Notes: generated by a model from the sequence alone, not told the origin. 9,702 bases of DNA from Chloroflexota bacterium (GCA_025350745.1 JANXXG010000025.1:1-9702); one strand, 5' to 3'. Counted from the first letter of the stretch, positions 1-6,737 are shown. Program-made: numbers and translations.

Positions 1-1
1 C

Positions 2-61
2 ATCGGAAAAGTGACCCTGCGGTTCTGGCCCTTCGACCGGCTCCGGTTCTTCGCGTGGTGA
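2..61 (+). CDS. lepB: C-terminal end of a signal peptidase I-like protein (5' part outside window)
   Basis: Reading frame 2 is open from the window edge to a TGA at 59-61 and encodes IGKVTLRFWPFDRLRFFAW. The pattern GK-x-x-LR-[FY]-WP-x-x-R is what closes many bacterial type I signal peptidases (S26 family), where it follows the last beta-strand of the catalytic domain. These enzymes are membrane-anchored serine/lysine proteases that remove Sec and Tat signal peptides at the outer face of the membrane. Only 19 codons are visible, so neither catalytic residue can be checked. The gene runs toward the dipeptidase gene, whose stop lies 11 bases further on. The assignment rests on one short motif and is moderate at best. 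Another protein ending in a similar strand is possible. Confidence 0.5.
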   Translation: MGKVTLRFWPFDRLRFFAW

Positions 62-71
62 TCGAGCTCTC

Positions 72-1283
72 CTAGCTCTTCTGGGGCCACCACACCTCGT
101 CGAGCACCCGCAGGATGTTCCCCCCGATGGCCTTCGCGATATCTCCGTCCGAGTAGCTGTGCTTCACCATCCAGCGCACGATGTTCGGGAACGCCTCGGC
201 TGGATTCTCGATCCCGTCCACGAACGCGACCTCGGTGAACTCCTGCTGTCCATGCGCGGCTTTGATCGAGAGCTGCTTCGCGAAGTAGTGGTGCAGGCCG
301 ACGTGATCGCCGAAGAGCGTGTCCGGGCCGAAGGCCACGTGATCGATCCCAACGAGCTGCGCGCAGTACTCGAAGTGCTCCATGAATCCGTCGATGTTGT
401 GCTTCGGGTGCTTCTTGGTGAGCGTGGTGTGCGGCGCGGCCTCGATCGCGATGACCCCACCCTTGGCGGCACAGGCCTTGATGACCTCATCCGGCTTCAT
501 CCGCTTCGTGTTCCAGAGTGTCCGCGCGCCAGCGTGGGTGATGAAGATCGGCTTGTCGCTTGTCTCGATGGTGTCCATCGAGGTCTGGTCGCCAGAGTGC
601 GAGATGTCGATGGCGATACCGAGCTTGTTCATCCGCCGGACCGCCTGGCGCCCGAATTCCGTCAACCCGCCGTCACGCGTCTCGCGCAGGCCTGAGCCGA
701 GCGTGTTCGCCTCGCTGTACGCGATGCCCGACGATCGGATCCCGAGGCCGTAGAGGATGTCGAGGCGATCGACCTCGTTCTCGATCGGCGTGGCGGCCTC
801 GAGTGACGCGATGAACGCGATCTGGCCGTTCGCCTTCGCTCGCTTGATGTCCGCAACGGTCTCGCCCCGAATGATGAAGTCCTGATGCGCGATATCCGAT
901 AGGCGCATCCCAAGGTCGTAGATGATGTCGTCCCACTTCCAGCCGGCCTTCGACGTGATCGTCGCCGTCCCATCCATCAGGCAGTCGAAAACCGCATCGA
1001 GACCGGAACGGGCCATACCGGCGTATCCGGTCCAGTCACGCCCCTGGCGGCGGTAGTCGGCGAGATCGCCGAAGTCCTTCGGGACGATGAAGCAGTGGTC
1101 GTGGAGCGAGATAGCGAAGTGTTCGGTCAGAAGGCGCTGGACCCGATCCTCCTGCTCCTTGCTGACCTCGACCGGAGTGGACTTCACCCGGTCGATCTCA
1201 GCCGCGAGCTCGAAGACCTTGTAGTCGGCGCTCGGCTCAAGGTAGTCGAAGGAGTGGTAACCCTTGTAGGCGGTGCGCTTCAT
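72..1283 (-). CDS. Membrane dipeptidase-family (peptidase M19) metallopeptidase
   Basis: This 403-residue protein belongs to the M19 (renal dipeptidase) family, zinc enzymes of the amidohydrolase fold that cleave dipeptides. The barrel landmarks appear in order: SLHDHCF with His61 and His63; the bridging Glu162 in ASLEAATP; LYGLGIR..YSEAN (177-193); His229 in IDISH; His250 in THAGAR; and Asp321 in FGPDTLFGDH. The C-terminal GGNILRV (387-393) is also typical. The usual first metal motif is HxD, whereas here it reads H-D-H. No signal peptide is present, so it should act in the cytoplasm. The ATG at 1283 is preceded by GGGGAGG six bases upstream, which decides this start against a much longer open frame reaching 1697. 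It is the last gene of the transporter run, 31 bp after the second permease, so hydrolysis of imported dipeptides is the natural inference. The exact substrate is unknown. Confidence 0.9.
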   Translation of the reverse strand: MKRTAYKGYHSFDYLEPSADYKVFELAAEIDRVKSTPVEVSKEQEDRVQRLLTEHFAISLHDHCFIVPKDFGDLADYRRQGRDWTGYAGMARSGLDAVFDCLMDGTATITSKAGWKWDDIIYDLGMRLSDIAHQDFIIRGETVADIKRAKANGQIAFIASLEAATPIENEVDRLDILYGLGIRSSGIAYSEANTLGSGLRETRDGGLTEFGRQAVRRMNKLGIAIDISHSGDQTSMDTIETSDKPIFITHAGARTLWNTKRMKPDEVIKACAAKGGVIAIEAAPHTTLTKKHPKHNIDGFMEHFEYCAQLVGIDHVAFGPDTLFGDHVGLHHYFAKQLSIKAAHGQQEFTEVAFVDGIENPAEAFPNIVRWMVKHSYSDGDIAKAIGGNILRVLDEVWWPQKS

Positions 1284-1289
1284 GGTGGT

Positions 1290-1296
1290 CCTCCCC
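1290..1296 (-). promoter_or_regulatory. Ribosome binding site of the M19 dipeptidase gene
   Basis: On the minus strand GGGGAGG lies six bases before the ATG at 1283. It is a strong Shine-Dalgarno sequence and fixes the start of the dipeptidase. It sits within the 31-bp gap after the permease stop, so the dipeptidase is translated independently rather than by stop-start coupling. Confidence 0.75.
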
Positions 1297-1314
1297 AGGT
1301 TGCTTCTGCGGATG

Positions 1315-2124
1315 CTAGCGGCGTCGCTGGGCCCGCGGATCGAGCGCGTCCCGAAGTCCGTCGCCCACGAAATTGAATGCCAGGACGACAACGGTGATCG
1401 CGACGCCAGGGTAGAGCGCGAGCGTCGGCGCGGTGAACACATACTGCTGGGCCCGCTGGAGCATGTTGCCCCACGATGGCGTCGGCGGTTGGATGCCCAG
1501 GCCGAGATAGCTGATCGCGGATTCCGTGAGGATGGCATACGCGACGCCGAGCGTCGCCGCGACCACGAGAGATGGCACCGCCTGTGGGAGCACGTGCCGG
1601 ACGAGGATCCGCGCCGGGGTCGCCCCGAGCGATTCGGCCGCCTGCACGAACTCCGCGGTCTTCCAGCGGAGGGTCTCTCCATAGACCACGCGAGCAACGG
1701 GCATCCACGACAGCCCGCCGATCACGAGGACGAGCGTGGTGACATTGCTGCCGACGACGGTCACCACGACGAGGATGAGGAAGAAGGCCGGGACGGCGAG
1801 CATCGCGTCGGTAAGTCGCATGAGGATCGTGTCGAGCCAACCGCCGTAGAACCCGGCGACGGCGCCGACGAGCGCCCCGAGGCTGAGCGCTGCGAGCATC
1901 GAGGCCACCCCCACAAGCAGCGTGACCTGGGCGCCGTGCAGCAGGCGGCTCAGGACGTCCCGCCCGAGCTCGTCGGTGCCGAACGGATGAAGGGCCGACG
2001 GGTCAGCCAGTCGGTGGGCCGGATCGGTCGCGCTCGCGTCGATCGTCCACAGGAGCGGGCCGAGCACCGCGGCGGCGGCGATCACCGCCAGCGTCACAAG
2101 CGAGACCAGGCCAAGGCGCGTCAT
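1315..2124 (-). CDS. ABC transporter permease, DppC/OppC type
   Basis: This is the second inner-membrane subunit (269 residues) of a peptide/nickel-type importer (binding-protein-dependent permease family, PF00528). Visible landmarks are HPFGTDELGRDVLSRLLHGA (46-65), the EAA coupling loop EFVQAAESLGATPARILVRH (158-177) that docks onto an ATPase subunit, SYLGLGIQPPTPSWGNML (205-222), and the terminal NFVGDGLRDALDP (251-263). About six hydrophobic stretches are present, the first at residues 3-25. The N-terminus is shorter than in many DppC proteins, because the chain starts directly at the first membrane helix. The ATG at 2124 overlaps the TGA of the upstream permease as ATGA, so translation is probably coupled. 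Substrate cannot be told from permeases. Peptide is favoured because a dipeptidase gene follows. Confidence 0.92.
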   Translation of the reverse strand: MTRLGLVSLVTLAVIAAAAVLGPLLWTIDASATDPAHRLADPSALHPFGTDELGRDVLSRLLHGAQVTLLVGVASMLAALSLGALVGAVAGFYGGWLDTILMRLTDAMLAVPAFFLILVVVTVVGSNVTTLVLVIGGLSWMPVARVVYGETLRWKTAEFVQAAESLGATPARILVRHVLPQAVPSLVVAATLGVAYAILTESAISYLGLGIQPPTPSWGNMLQRAQQYVFTAPTLALYPGVAITVVVLAFNFVGDGLRDALDPRAQRRR

Positions 2125-3083
2125 GCCAGACGCACCCGGGGATCGAGACGTGCGTAGAGCACGTCGACCGCGAGGCTGCTCGCGACCGCGATCGCGGCGA
2201 CCACGACGGCGATCCCAACGACCAGCGGGTAATCGCGTCCGTTCGCGGCCTCGAGGGCCAGCCGGCCCATCCCCGGCCAGCCGAAGACGGCCTCGGTGAC
2301 GACCGTACCGCCGAGCAGTCGGGGGACGAGGGCGCCGACCGCGCTGGTTACCGGAATGAACGCGTTCCGCAGCGCGTGGACGTACAGCACGATGCGGGGC
2401 GCCAGACCCTTGGCCGTGGCGGTCCGGATGTACTCCTGGGTGAGGACCTCGATCATCGCCGACCGGGTGTACCGGACGATCGTCGGCAGGATCGTCGAGG
2501 CCAGCACGAGGCACGGAAGGACCAGGTGGGCGAGGCGATCGCCGATCGAGTCACTCCCGACCGACACGACACCGGCCGACGGGAGAAGATGCAGGTTCAC
2601 GGCGAAGACCAGGATCAGCACGATGCCCAGCCAGAACACCGGCACCGATAGCCCGAGCGCGCTCGCGAAGGTCAGGGCGTGGTCGAGCCAGGAGTTGCGC
2701 CGGAGCGCCTGGATGACGCCCATCGGGATACCAATGAGCAGCGAGAGTCCCAGCGCCGTCCCGGCGAGCACGATGGTGTTCGGCAGGCGATCCCCGATGC
2801 GCGACGCGACCGGTTCGTCGGTCAGGAGCGAGGTCCCAAGATCTCCGCGGACCGCGCCGCCGAGCCATGCGATGTAGCGCTCCGGCACGGGACGGTCGAG
2901 GCCCATGTTGTGGATGAGCGTCGCGCGTTGCTCCGCGGTCACATCGAACCGCATGACCGAAGAAGGACCGCCAGGCGACAGGTTGACGAAGAAGAACGTC
3001 AGGGCGCTGACGAATACGACGACGAGCGCCCCCGCTGCGATGCGCTGCGCGAGAAAGCGGCCTACTTCTTCGCCAACCACCAT
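2121..3083 (-). CDS. ABC transporter permease, DppB/OppB type
   Basis: This 320-residue protein is the first permease of the importer. It starts with a membrane helix (about 10-34) and then has the extracytoplasmic segment typical of DppB, including GLDRPVPERYIAWLGGAVRG (61-80) and DLGTSL. The six-helix core carries the EAA loop EYIRTATAKGLAPRIVLYVH (217-236), which contacts an ATPase. The family signature VFGWPGMGRL lies at 266-275, and LDPRVRLA ends the chain. The ATG at 3083 lies inside the end of the binding-protein gene (22-base overlap) with no good Shine-Dalgarno sequence, which points to translational coupling; a GTG one codon later is an alternative. It pairs with the DppC-type subunit encoded immediately downstream. 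Confidence 0.92.
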   Translation of the reverse strand: MVVGEEVGRFLAQRIAAGALVVVFVSALTFFFVNLSPGGPSSVMRFDVTAEQRATLIHNMGLDRPVPERYIAWLGGAVRGDLGTSLLTDEPVASRIGDRLPNTIVLAGTALGLSLLIGIPMGVIQALRRNSWLDHALTFASALGLSVPVFWLGIVLILVFAVNLHLLPSAGVVSVGSDSIGDRLAHLVLPCLVLASTILPTIVRYTRSAMIEVLTQEYIRTATAKGLAPRIVLYVHALRNAFIPVTSAVGALVPRLLGGTVVTEAVFGWPGMGRLALEAANGRDYPLVVGIAVVVAAIAVASSLAVDVLYARLDPRVRLA

Positions 3084-4690
3084 TCGCCGATGTAATGCAT
3101 CGCGTCACGGAGACCGAGCTCCGGGACACCTTGCAGCGACGAGCTCAGCACATCCACTTCGTCCGGGTACCAGAGGAACAGATACGGGAGCGTGTCAGCC
3201 ATGTAGGTCTGAAGCTGCTTGTACACGGCCTTGCGCGCCTCGAGGTCGCTCGCGCCCTGGCCCTGGATCAGGAGATCGTCAAGCTTCGCGTCCTGGTAGC
3301 CGGGGATGTTGAAACCCTTCCCTGCTGCGCTCGAGGCGTAGTAAGGGGAGACGTCAGGATCGCTCGGGTACACCCACCAGTTCACGCTTGCCGTGTAGTC
3401 GCGTCGTACGACGACCTTCTGGATGTAGGAGTTCCACTCCATGGTGTTGAGGTCGGCCACGACACCGATCTTCTTGAGGTCCTGCTGGATCAGTGCGTTG
3501 ACCGGCTCGAGCACACCCTTCTGGCCCACGTCCATCGTGAACTGGAACGGCTTGCCTTCCTTCATGAGGACCCCGCCGGCACCCGGAGTCCATCCGGCGG
3601 CTGCGAGGAGATCCTTGGCTTTCTGCGGGTCATAGGGATACCGCGTGCTCAGCGACGGATCGAAGTACGCCTTCAAGGCGGGCGTGATCGCCGAGTTGGC
3701 GACGGACCCGTACCCGAGCTCGACGGACTTGATGATCGCCTGCCGGTCGATGGCCTGAACGAACGCCTGCCGGACCCGCACATCCGTGAAGCGCGGATCG
3801 GTCTGGTTGAGGGCCAACCAGTAGTACTGCACGAGCGGCCGCGACACGACCGCGAGGTTGTTCGCGCTCTTCACTCGGGCGACGGCGGCCTTGTCGTCCA
3901 GGATCATGATGCTGACGTCGCCGGCAAGAGCCTGTGCGATCTGCGTGTTCGCATCCGGCACGACCGTGAAGACGACCTTATCCAGGTACGGCTTCGCTCC
4001 GAAGTAGTTCTCGTTGCGGACGAGCGAGACGCTCTGGCCAGAGGTGTACTTCTCGACCTTGAACGGGCCCGTGCTGACCGGGATGCCCTTGTTGAAGGTG
4101 GTGGTCTTGAGCGGATCCGCCGAAAGCACGTGCTTCGGCACGATCCCCGAGTTGTACGCGAGATACGACGTGAGCGCGCTGAACTTGCGGCTCAGGTCGA
4201 AGCGCACGGTCGTCGCGTCGACCGCGGTCACGCTCTTCACCGCGGAAAAGTTGCCGCGGTTCTGCGCACCGAGTTCGGGCTTCAGCACGATGTCGTTGAA
4301 CGTGAACGCGACGTCGGCTGAGGTGAACGGTTGACCGTCGCTCCACTTCACGCCCTCGCGCAGCTTGAACGTCCAGGAAAGACCGTCGGCTGACGTCGTC
4401 CAGCTTGCGGCGAGGTCGGGCGCCGGCGCGAGGTCCTTGCCGGGCTTGGTGAGCCCGTCGAAGAGAACACGGTTCACGAACACCGACTCGACGAACGCAT
4501 TCGGGCTCCACGGGTTCAAGGTCGGGTCGGCAACGATGGGGATCGTGACCGTCCCACCCGAGACCGGCGCGCCGACGGCCTGCGCTCCAGGGCCGGCTGG
4601 CTGCGAGGAGGTGCACGCCGCGACGACCAACATCGGGACAAAGACCGCCGCCAAGATGCCGCGACGCAGAGCCCGTGATCCGCCACCCAT
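3062..4690 (-). CDS. ABC transporter substrate-binding lipoprotein, DppA/OppA (SBP family 5) type
   Basis: This is the extracytoplasmic solute receptor (542 residues) of the importer. Residues 1-26 form a lipoprotein signal: basic MGGGSRALRR, a hydrophobic stretch, then the lipobox VAAC with Cys26 as the predicted lipidated residue. After it come family-5 landmarks: GGTVTIPIVADPTLNPWSP near 45-63, LFDGLTKPG, APDLAASWTTSADGLSWTFK, LREGVKWSDGQPFTSADVAF, DVRVRQAFVQAIDRQAI, and YPYDPQKAKDLLAAAGW. About 540 residues is normal for this family, which binds oligo- or dipeptides, nickel, or other solutes. The ATG at 4690 has GGGAGGG seven bases upstream and places the signal peptide correctly. The longer open frame to 4771 has no such support. 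A TATGCT hexamer at 4724-4719 could give the gene its own promoter. Confidence 0.93.
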   Translation of the reverse strand: MGGGSRALRRGILAAVFVPMLVVAACTSSQPAGPGAQAVGAPVSGGTVTIPIVADPTLNPWSPNAFVESVFVNRVLFDGLTKPGKDLAPAPDLAASWTTSADGLSWTFKLREGVKWSDGQPFTSADVAFTFNDIVLKPELGAQNRGNFSAVKSVTAVDATTVRFDLSRKFSALTSYLAYNSGIVPKHVLSADPLKTTTFNKGIPVSTGPFKVEKYTSGQSVSLVRNENYFGAKPYLDKVVFTVVPDANTQIAQALAGDVSIMILDDKAAVARVKSANNLAVVSRPLVQYYWLALNQTDPRFTDVRVRQAFVQAIDRQAIIKSVELGYGSVANSAITPALKAYFDPSLSTRYPYDPQKAKDLLAAAGWTPGAGGVLMKEGKPFQFTMDVGQKGVLEPVNALIQQDLKKIGVVADLNTMEWNSYIQKVVVRRDYTASVNWWVYPSDPDVSPYYASSAAGKGFNIPGYQDAKLDDLLIQGQGASDLEARKAVYKQLQTYMADTLPYLFLWYPDEVDVLSSSLQGVPELGLRDAMHYIGEWWLAKK

Positions 4691-4696
4691 CGAACA

Positions 4697-4703
4697 CCCT
4701 CCC
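4697..4703 (-). promoter_or_regulatory. Ribosome binding site of the substrate-binding protein gene
   Basis: GGGAGGG on the minus strand, seven bases before the ATG at 4690, is a strong Shine-Dalgarno sequence. It selects the start that yields a proper lipoprotein signal peptide. Confidence 0.7.
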
Positions 4704-4718
4704 AACGCTGAGGGGAGG

Positions 4719-4724
4719 AGCATA
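4719..4724 (-). promoter_or_regulatory. Candidate -10 element for the transporter operon
   Basis: In the 61-bp gap between csaA and the binding-protein gene, the minus strand reads TATGCT, directly preceded by GTG. Transcription from it would begin near 4712 and give a leader of about 20 bases that includes the Shine-Dalgarno sequence. No convincing -35 element is present at 16-18 bp. Read-through from csaA remains possible. Confidence 0.3.
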
Positions 4725-4751
4725 CACGCGGGTCCATGAGCGCCCACGGAT

Positions 4752-5081
4752 CTAACCGATCCGGCTCCCAAGCTCGCAGTCAGCGTCCGGCTCGAGCAGC
4801 GTCACGCGCTTGTCCGCATCGATCGCACCCAGCGTCAAGACCTCCGAATCGAAGGTCGCGATCCGGCGCACCGGGAAGTTCGTCACGCACACGACGAGTC
4901 GGCCCTGCAGCTGTTCCTTCGAATACCACGGCTGCACCGCCACCGACGAGCGCCGCACGCCGTGCGGCCCGAAATCGATGGTGAGCTTGTAGGACGGGTT
5001 GCGCGCCGCGGGGAAATCCTCGACCACGACGATCCGGCCGACCCGCATCTCGATCTTGTCGAAGTCATCCATCGTTGCCAT
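4752..5081 (-). CDS. csaA: CsaA-like tRNA-binding-domain protein (secretion chaperone family)
   Basis: This 109-residue protein consists of one OB-fold tRNA-binding domain of the CsaA type, matching the usual length of about 110. It opens with MATMDDFDKIEMRVGRIVVV, followed by EDFPAARNPSYKLTIDFG (21-38), RRSSVAVQ, and GRLVVCVTNFPVRRIATFDSEVL, all typical of CsaA. Known members form dimers and, in Bacillus subtilis, bind precursors of exported proteins and SecA; relatives bind tRNA. The gene is the first of a same-strand run whose next member, 61 bp on, is an exported lipoprotein. There is no Shine-Dalgarno sequence before the ATG at 5081. An in-frame GTG at 5084 is an alternative and would suit a leaderless mRNA. 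The 5' end faces the DUF971 gene across 21 bp. Confidence 0.88.
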   Translation of the reverse strand: MATMDDFDKIEMRVGRIVVVEDFPAARNPSYKLTIDFGPHGVRRSSVAVQPWYSKEQLQGRLVVCVTNFPVRRIATFDSEVLTLGAIDADKRVTLLEPDADCELGSRIG

Positions 5082-5089
5082 CACGTCCG

Positions 5090-5095
5090 TATCAT
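5090..5095 (+). promoter_or_regulatory. Candidate -10 element for a leaderless DUF971 transcript
   Basis: TATCAT lies seven bases before the GTG at 5103, the distance expected if transcription starts at the first base of the start codon. No ribosome binding site and no good -35 hexamer is visible. The complementary strand over 5096-5091 reads GATGAT, six bases before a GTG (5084) in frame with csaA, so the same few bases may serve both directions. Support is by position and consensus only. Confidence 0.35.
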
Positions 5096-5102
5096 CAGGC
5101 TG

Positions 5103-5420
5103 GTGGCCGACGTCTTCCACCGGCCGACCGGCTGGCGGATCATCCCCGAGCGAAAGGTCTTCGAGGTGACGTGGGACGACGCCCAGGTGTCCGAATACGC
5201 TTGGGAGCCGTTCCGGCACGCCTGCCCGTGTGCCTATTGCGCCGGCGAAGGCGCCTATAAAGGGAATGTCAGCCCGGACACGGTGTTCACAGAGAAGCAG
5301 ACCGATCTAAAGGAGGTATTCGCGGTCGGGCGGTACGGGCTCTCCCCGGAATGGGGTGATGGCCACGACACGGGCATCTACACGTTCAAGATGCTGCGCC
5401 GGGCTGCGGGACTCGAATGA
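5103..5420 (+). CDS. DUF971 (GBBH-like N-terminal domain) protein
   Basis: The protein has about 105 residues from a GTG start and consists of one DUF971 domain (PF06155), the fold also found at the N-terminus of gamma-butyrobetaine hydroxylase and fused to some Mrp/ApbC Fe-S carriers. Seen here are WRIIPERKVFEVTWDD (11-26), the cysteine cluster ACPCAYC with Cys41, Cys43 and Cys46, and GDGHDTGIYTF containing His88. In the eukaryotic hydroxylase the equivalent CxCxxC plus His binds zinc, so metal binding is likely. The biological role of the stand-alone protein is not established. The open frame continues upstream to 4962 but there overlaps csaA antisense and loses similarity; GTG 5103 is the first plausible start, though uncertain. 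Its TGA overlaps the ATG of the molybdopterin protein gene as ATGA, so the two are probably coupled in translation. Confidence 0.82.
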   Translation: MADVFHRPTGWRIIPERKVFEVTWDDAQVSEYAWEPFRHACPCAYCAGEGAYKGNVSPDTVFTEKQTDLKEVFAVGRYGLSPEWGDGHDTGIYTFKMLRRAAGLE

Positions 5421-6034
5421 AATTCTTAACCAAGAAGGCCGATCTACCGCCCGAGAAGGCCGAACGCGTCCCGCCGGGCCAGTACCTGACCGAAAAGTGG
5501 CCGGTCCTGCATTACGGGCCGGTGCCGACCTTCAACCCGAAGACCTACGACCTGCGGGTCTTCGGCAAGGTCAAGAACGAGCTGCGGTGGACGTGGGACG
5601 AGCTGCAGGCCCTCGACAAGGAAGTGAACACGGTCGTCACCGCCGACATGCACTGTGTCACCACGTGGTCCCGGCTCGACCAGAAATGGGAGGGCATCGC
5701 GTTCAGCAAGATCGTTGAGCTCGCAATGCCGACCGAGGACGCGAAGTTCGTGATCGCGCACAGCGAGCACGGATTCACCGCGAACACGCCGATCGAGTAC
5801 TGCCTCCGCGACGACTGTCTCGTCGCGCTACGGGCGAACGGCGAGCCGCTGAGCGCGGAGCACGGGCAGCCCGCGCGCCTTGTGGTGCCGCGCCTCTACG
5901 CGTGGAAGAGCGCGAAGTGGCTACGCGGCATCGAGTTCTCGGCGACCGATAAGCCCGGCTTCTGGGAGCGCAACGGCTACCACAACACCGGTGACCCCTG
6001 GAAGGAAGAGCGCTATTGGGGGGATGGGAGCTAG
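5417..6034 (+). CDS. Sulfite oxidase-like molybdopterin oxidoreductase (YuiH-type)
   Basis: This 205-residue single-domain protein belongs to the oxidoreductase molybdopterin-binding family (PF00174). Landmarks are PPGQYLTEKWPVLHYGPVPT (19-38), the Mo-coordinating cysteine Cys80 in DMHCVTTWSR, HGFTANTP (118-125), HGQPARLVVPRLYAWKSAKW (149-168), and a C-terminal GFWERNGYHNTGDPW block. It lacks a Tat or Sec signal peptide, a heme domain and a dimerisation domain, so it is a small cytoplasmic member and not a classical sulfite oxidase or periplasmic MsrP. The reaction and electron partner of this subgroup are unknown. It follows the DUF971 gene with a 4-base ATGA overlap. It converges with the DUF3105 gene, the two stops being separated by seven bases, with no clear terminator between them. 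Confidence 0.9.
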   Translation: MKFLTKKADLPPEKAERVPPGQYLTEKWPVLHYGPVPTFNPKTYDLRVFGKVKNELRWTWDELQALDKEVNTVVTADMHCVTTWSRLDQKWEGIAFSKIVELAMPTEDAKFVIAHSEHGFTANTPIEYCLRDDCLVALRANGEPLSAEHGQPARLVVPRLYAWKSAKWLRGIEFSATDKPGFWERNGYHNTGDPWKEERYWGDGS

Positions 6035-6041
6035 CCGGTTC

Positions 6042-6731
6042 CTACCATGCCGCTCCCGGCTCCGGCGCGTCAGCGTTGTCGTAGTGGACCGAGACGAACT
6101 TCAGCAGTGACGCGGTGTCCGCGCTGTCGAGATTGAGCCTCCAGCGCCACGCGGTCGCTGCGACCTTCGCACCCTGCAACGCCGGGTACGGCTCGAGCAG
6201 GATCTTCGCGTACTTCGTCTTCGAGGTCGTGTCCTTGACGAATTGCTTCAGCTGATCGACCTCGCCAATCGAAAGTCCGTTGTAGACGATGACGATGCCG
6301 CCGTGCTCGAGGTTGTGGGTCGTCGCCTCGAACGGCTGGAGCGAGTCGTAGATACCGGCCTTCAACGGCGCGGCCGGTTGGGGCCAGTGCGCGCCGGACG
6401 TCGGGGGCAGTGAGGCGTATTGGACGGGCGTGCCCGCATTCACGTGGCCGGGACCCTGATCGTCCTCTTTCACGCCGCGCGCCTTGTCGCTCGGATCGAC
6501 GAGGCCGGCTGTCTGCAGGGGCGCGGGCGTTGCAGCGACCGGTCCGGTGCTGAGGATGCCCAGACGGTTGAGCGCGAAGATCGCCGCCACGACGAGCACG
6601 AGGACCCCGAGGCCGATGAGCCAGCTGCGTCCGCCGCCGGAGCCTCCGTGCTGGCGATTGCCACCACGGTCCTCGCGCTGGCGTTTGCGAAGCTCTTTCT
6701 CGCGTCTCTCGCGGCGTGTCGTCACGGTCAT
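6042..6731 (-). CDS. DUF3105 single-pass membrane protein
   Basis: This 229-residue protein of family DUF3105 (PF11303) has no established function. A very basic, charged N-terminus (RRERREKELRKRQRED, 6-21) and a Gly-rich linker precede one membrane helix at about 37-55 (WLIGLGVLVLVVAAIFALN), so the C-terminal domain should be outside. That domain carries the family's histidine signatures: GHV (95-97), LPPTSGAHW (108-116) and HNLEHGGIVIVY (139-150), the last with an H-x3-H pair that could bind a metal. The ATG at 6731 has no Shine-Dalgarno sequence, but TAAACT lies six bases upstream. The gene is divergent from gltX across 29 bp and convergent with the molybdopterin gene. No function is proposed. 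Confidence 0.85.
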   Translation of the reverse strand: MTVTTRRERREKELRKRQREDRGGNRQHGGSGGGRSWLIGLGVLVLVVAAIFALNRLGILSTGPVAATPAPLQTAGLVDPSDKARGVKEDDQGPGHVNAGTPVQYASLPPTSGAHWPQPAAPLKAGIYDSLQPFEATTHNLEHGGIVIVYNGLSIGEVDQLKQFVKDTTSKTKYAKILLEPYPALQGAKVAATAWRWRLNLDSADTASLLKFVSVHYDNADAPEPGAAW

Positions 6732-6737
6732 GCGCGG

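Noticed and set aside
64..78. Inverted repeat GAGCT-ctcct-AGCTC between the signal peptidase-like and dipeptidase genes as a terminator.
   Set aside because: The five-base stem is weak, has no T-run and overlaps the dipeptidase stop codon.
1284..1697. N-terminal extension of the dipeptidase to an ATG at 1697.
   Set aside because: It overlaps the permease gene, encodes Arg/Ser-rich shadow sequence and is superseded by the strong ribosome binding site before the ATG at 1283.
1273..2157. Open frame of 294 codons on the plus strand opposite the DppC-type permease.
   Set aside because: It is extremely rich in Arg, Glu, His and Asp with no recognisable domain; it mirrors the permease codons.
3095..4321. 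Long open frame of 408 codons on the plus strand opposite the binding-protein gene.
   Set aside because: The protein is Arg/Asp/Val-rich low-complexity sequence with no family features, as expected for the complement of a high-GC gene. The minus-strand gene has clear family motifs throughout.
4962..5102. Upstream extension of the DUF971 reading frame to an ATG at 4962.
   Set aside because: The extension is exactly antisense to the conserved csaA coding region and its translation does not resemble the DUF971 family.
6026..6061. Inverted repeats GGGAGC/GCTCCC and AGCCGG/CCGGCT across the convergent gene ends as a bidirectional terminator.
   Set aside because: The loops are 17-20 bases, the two pairings are mutually offset and there is no T-run.
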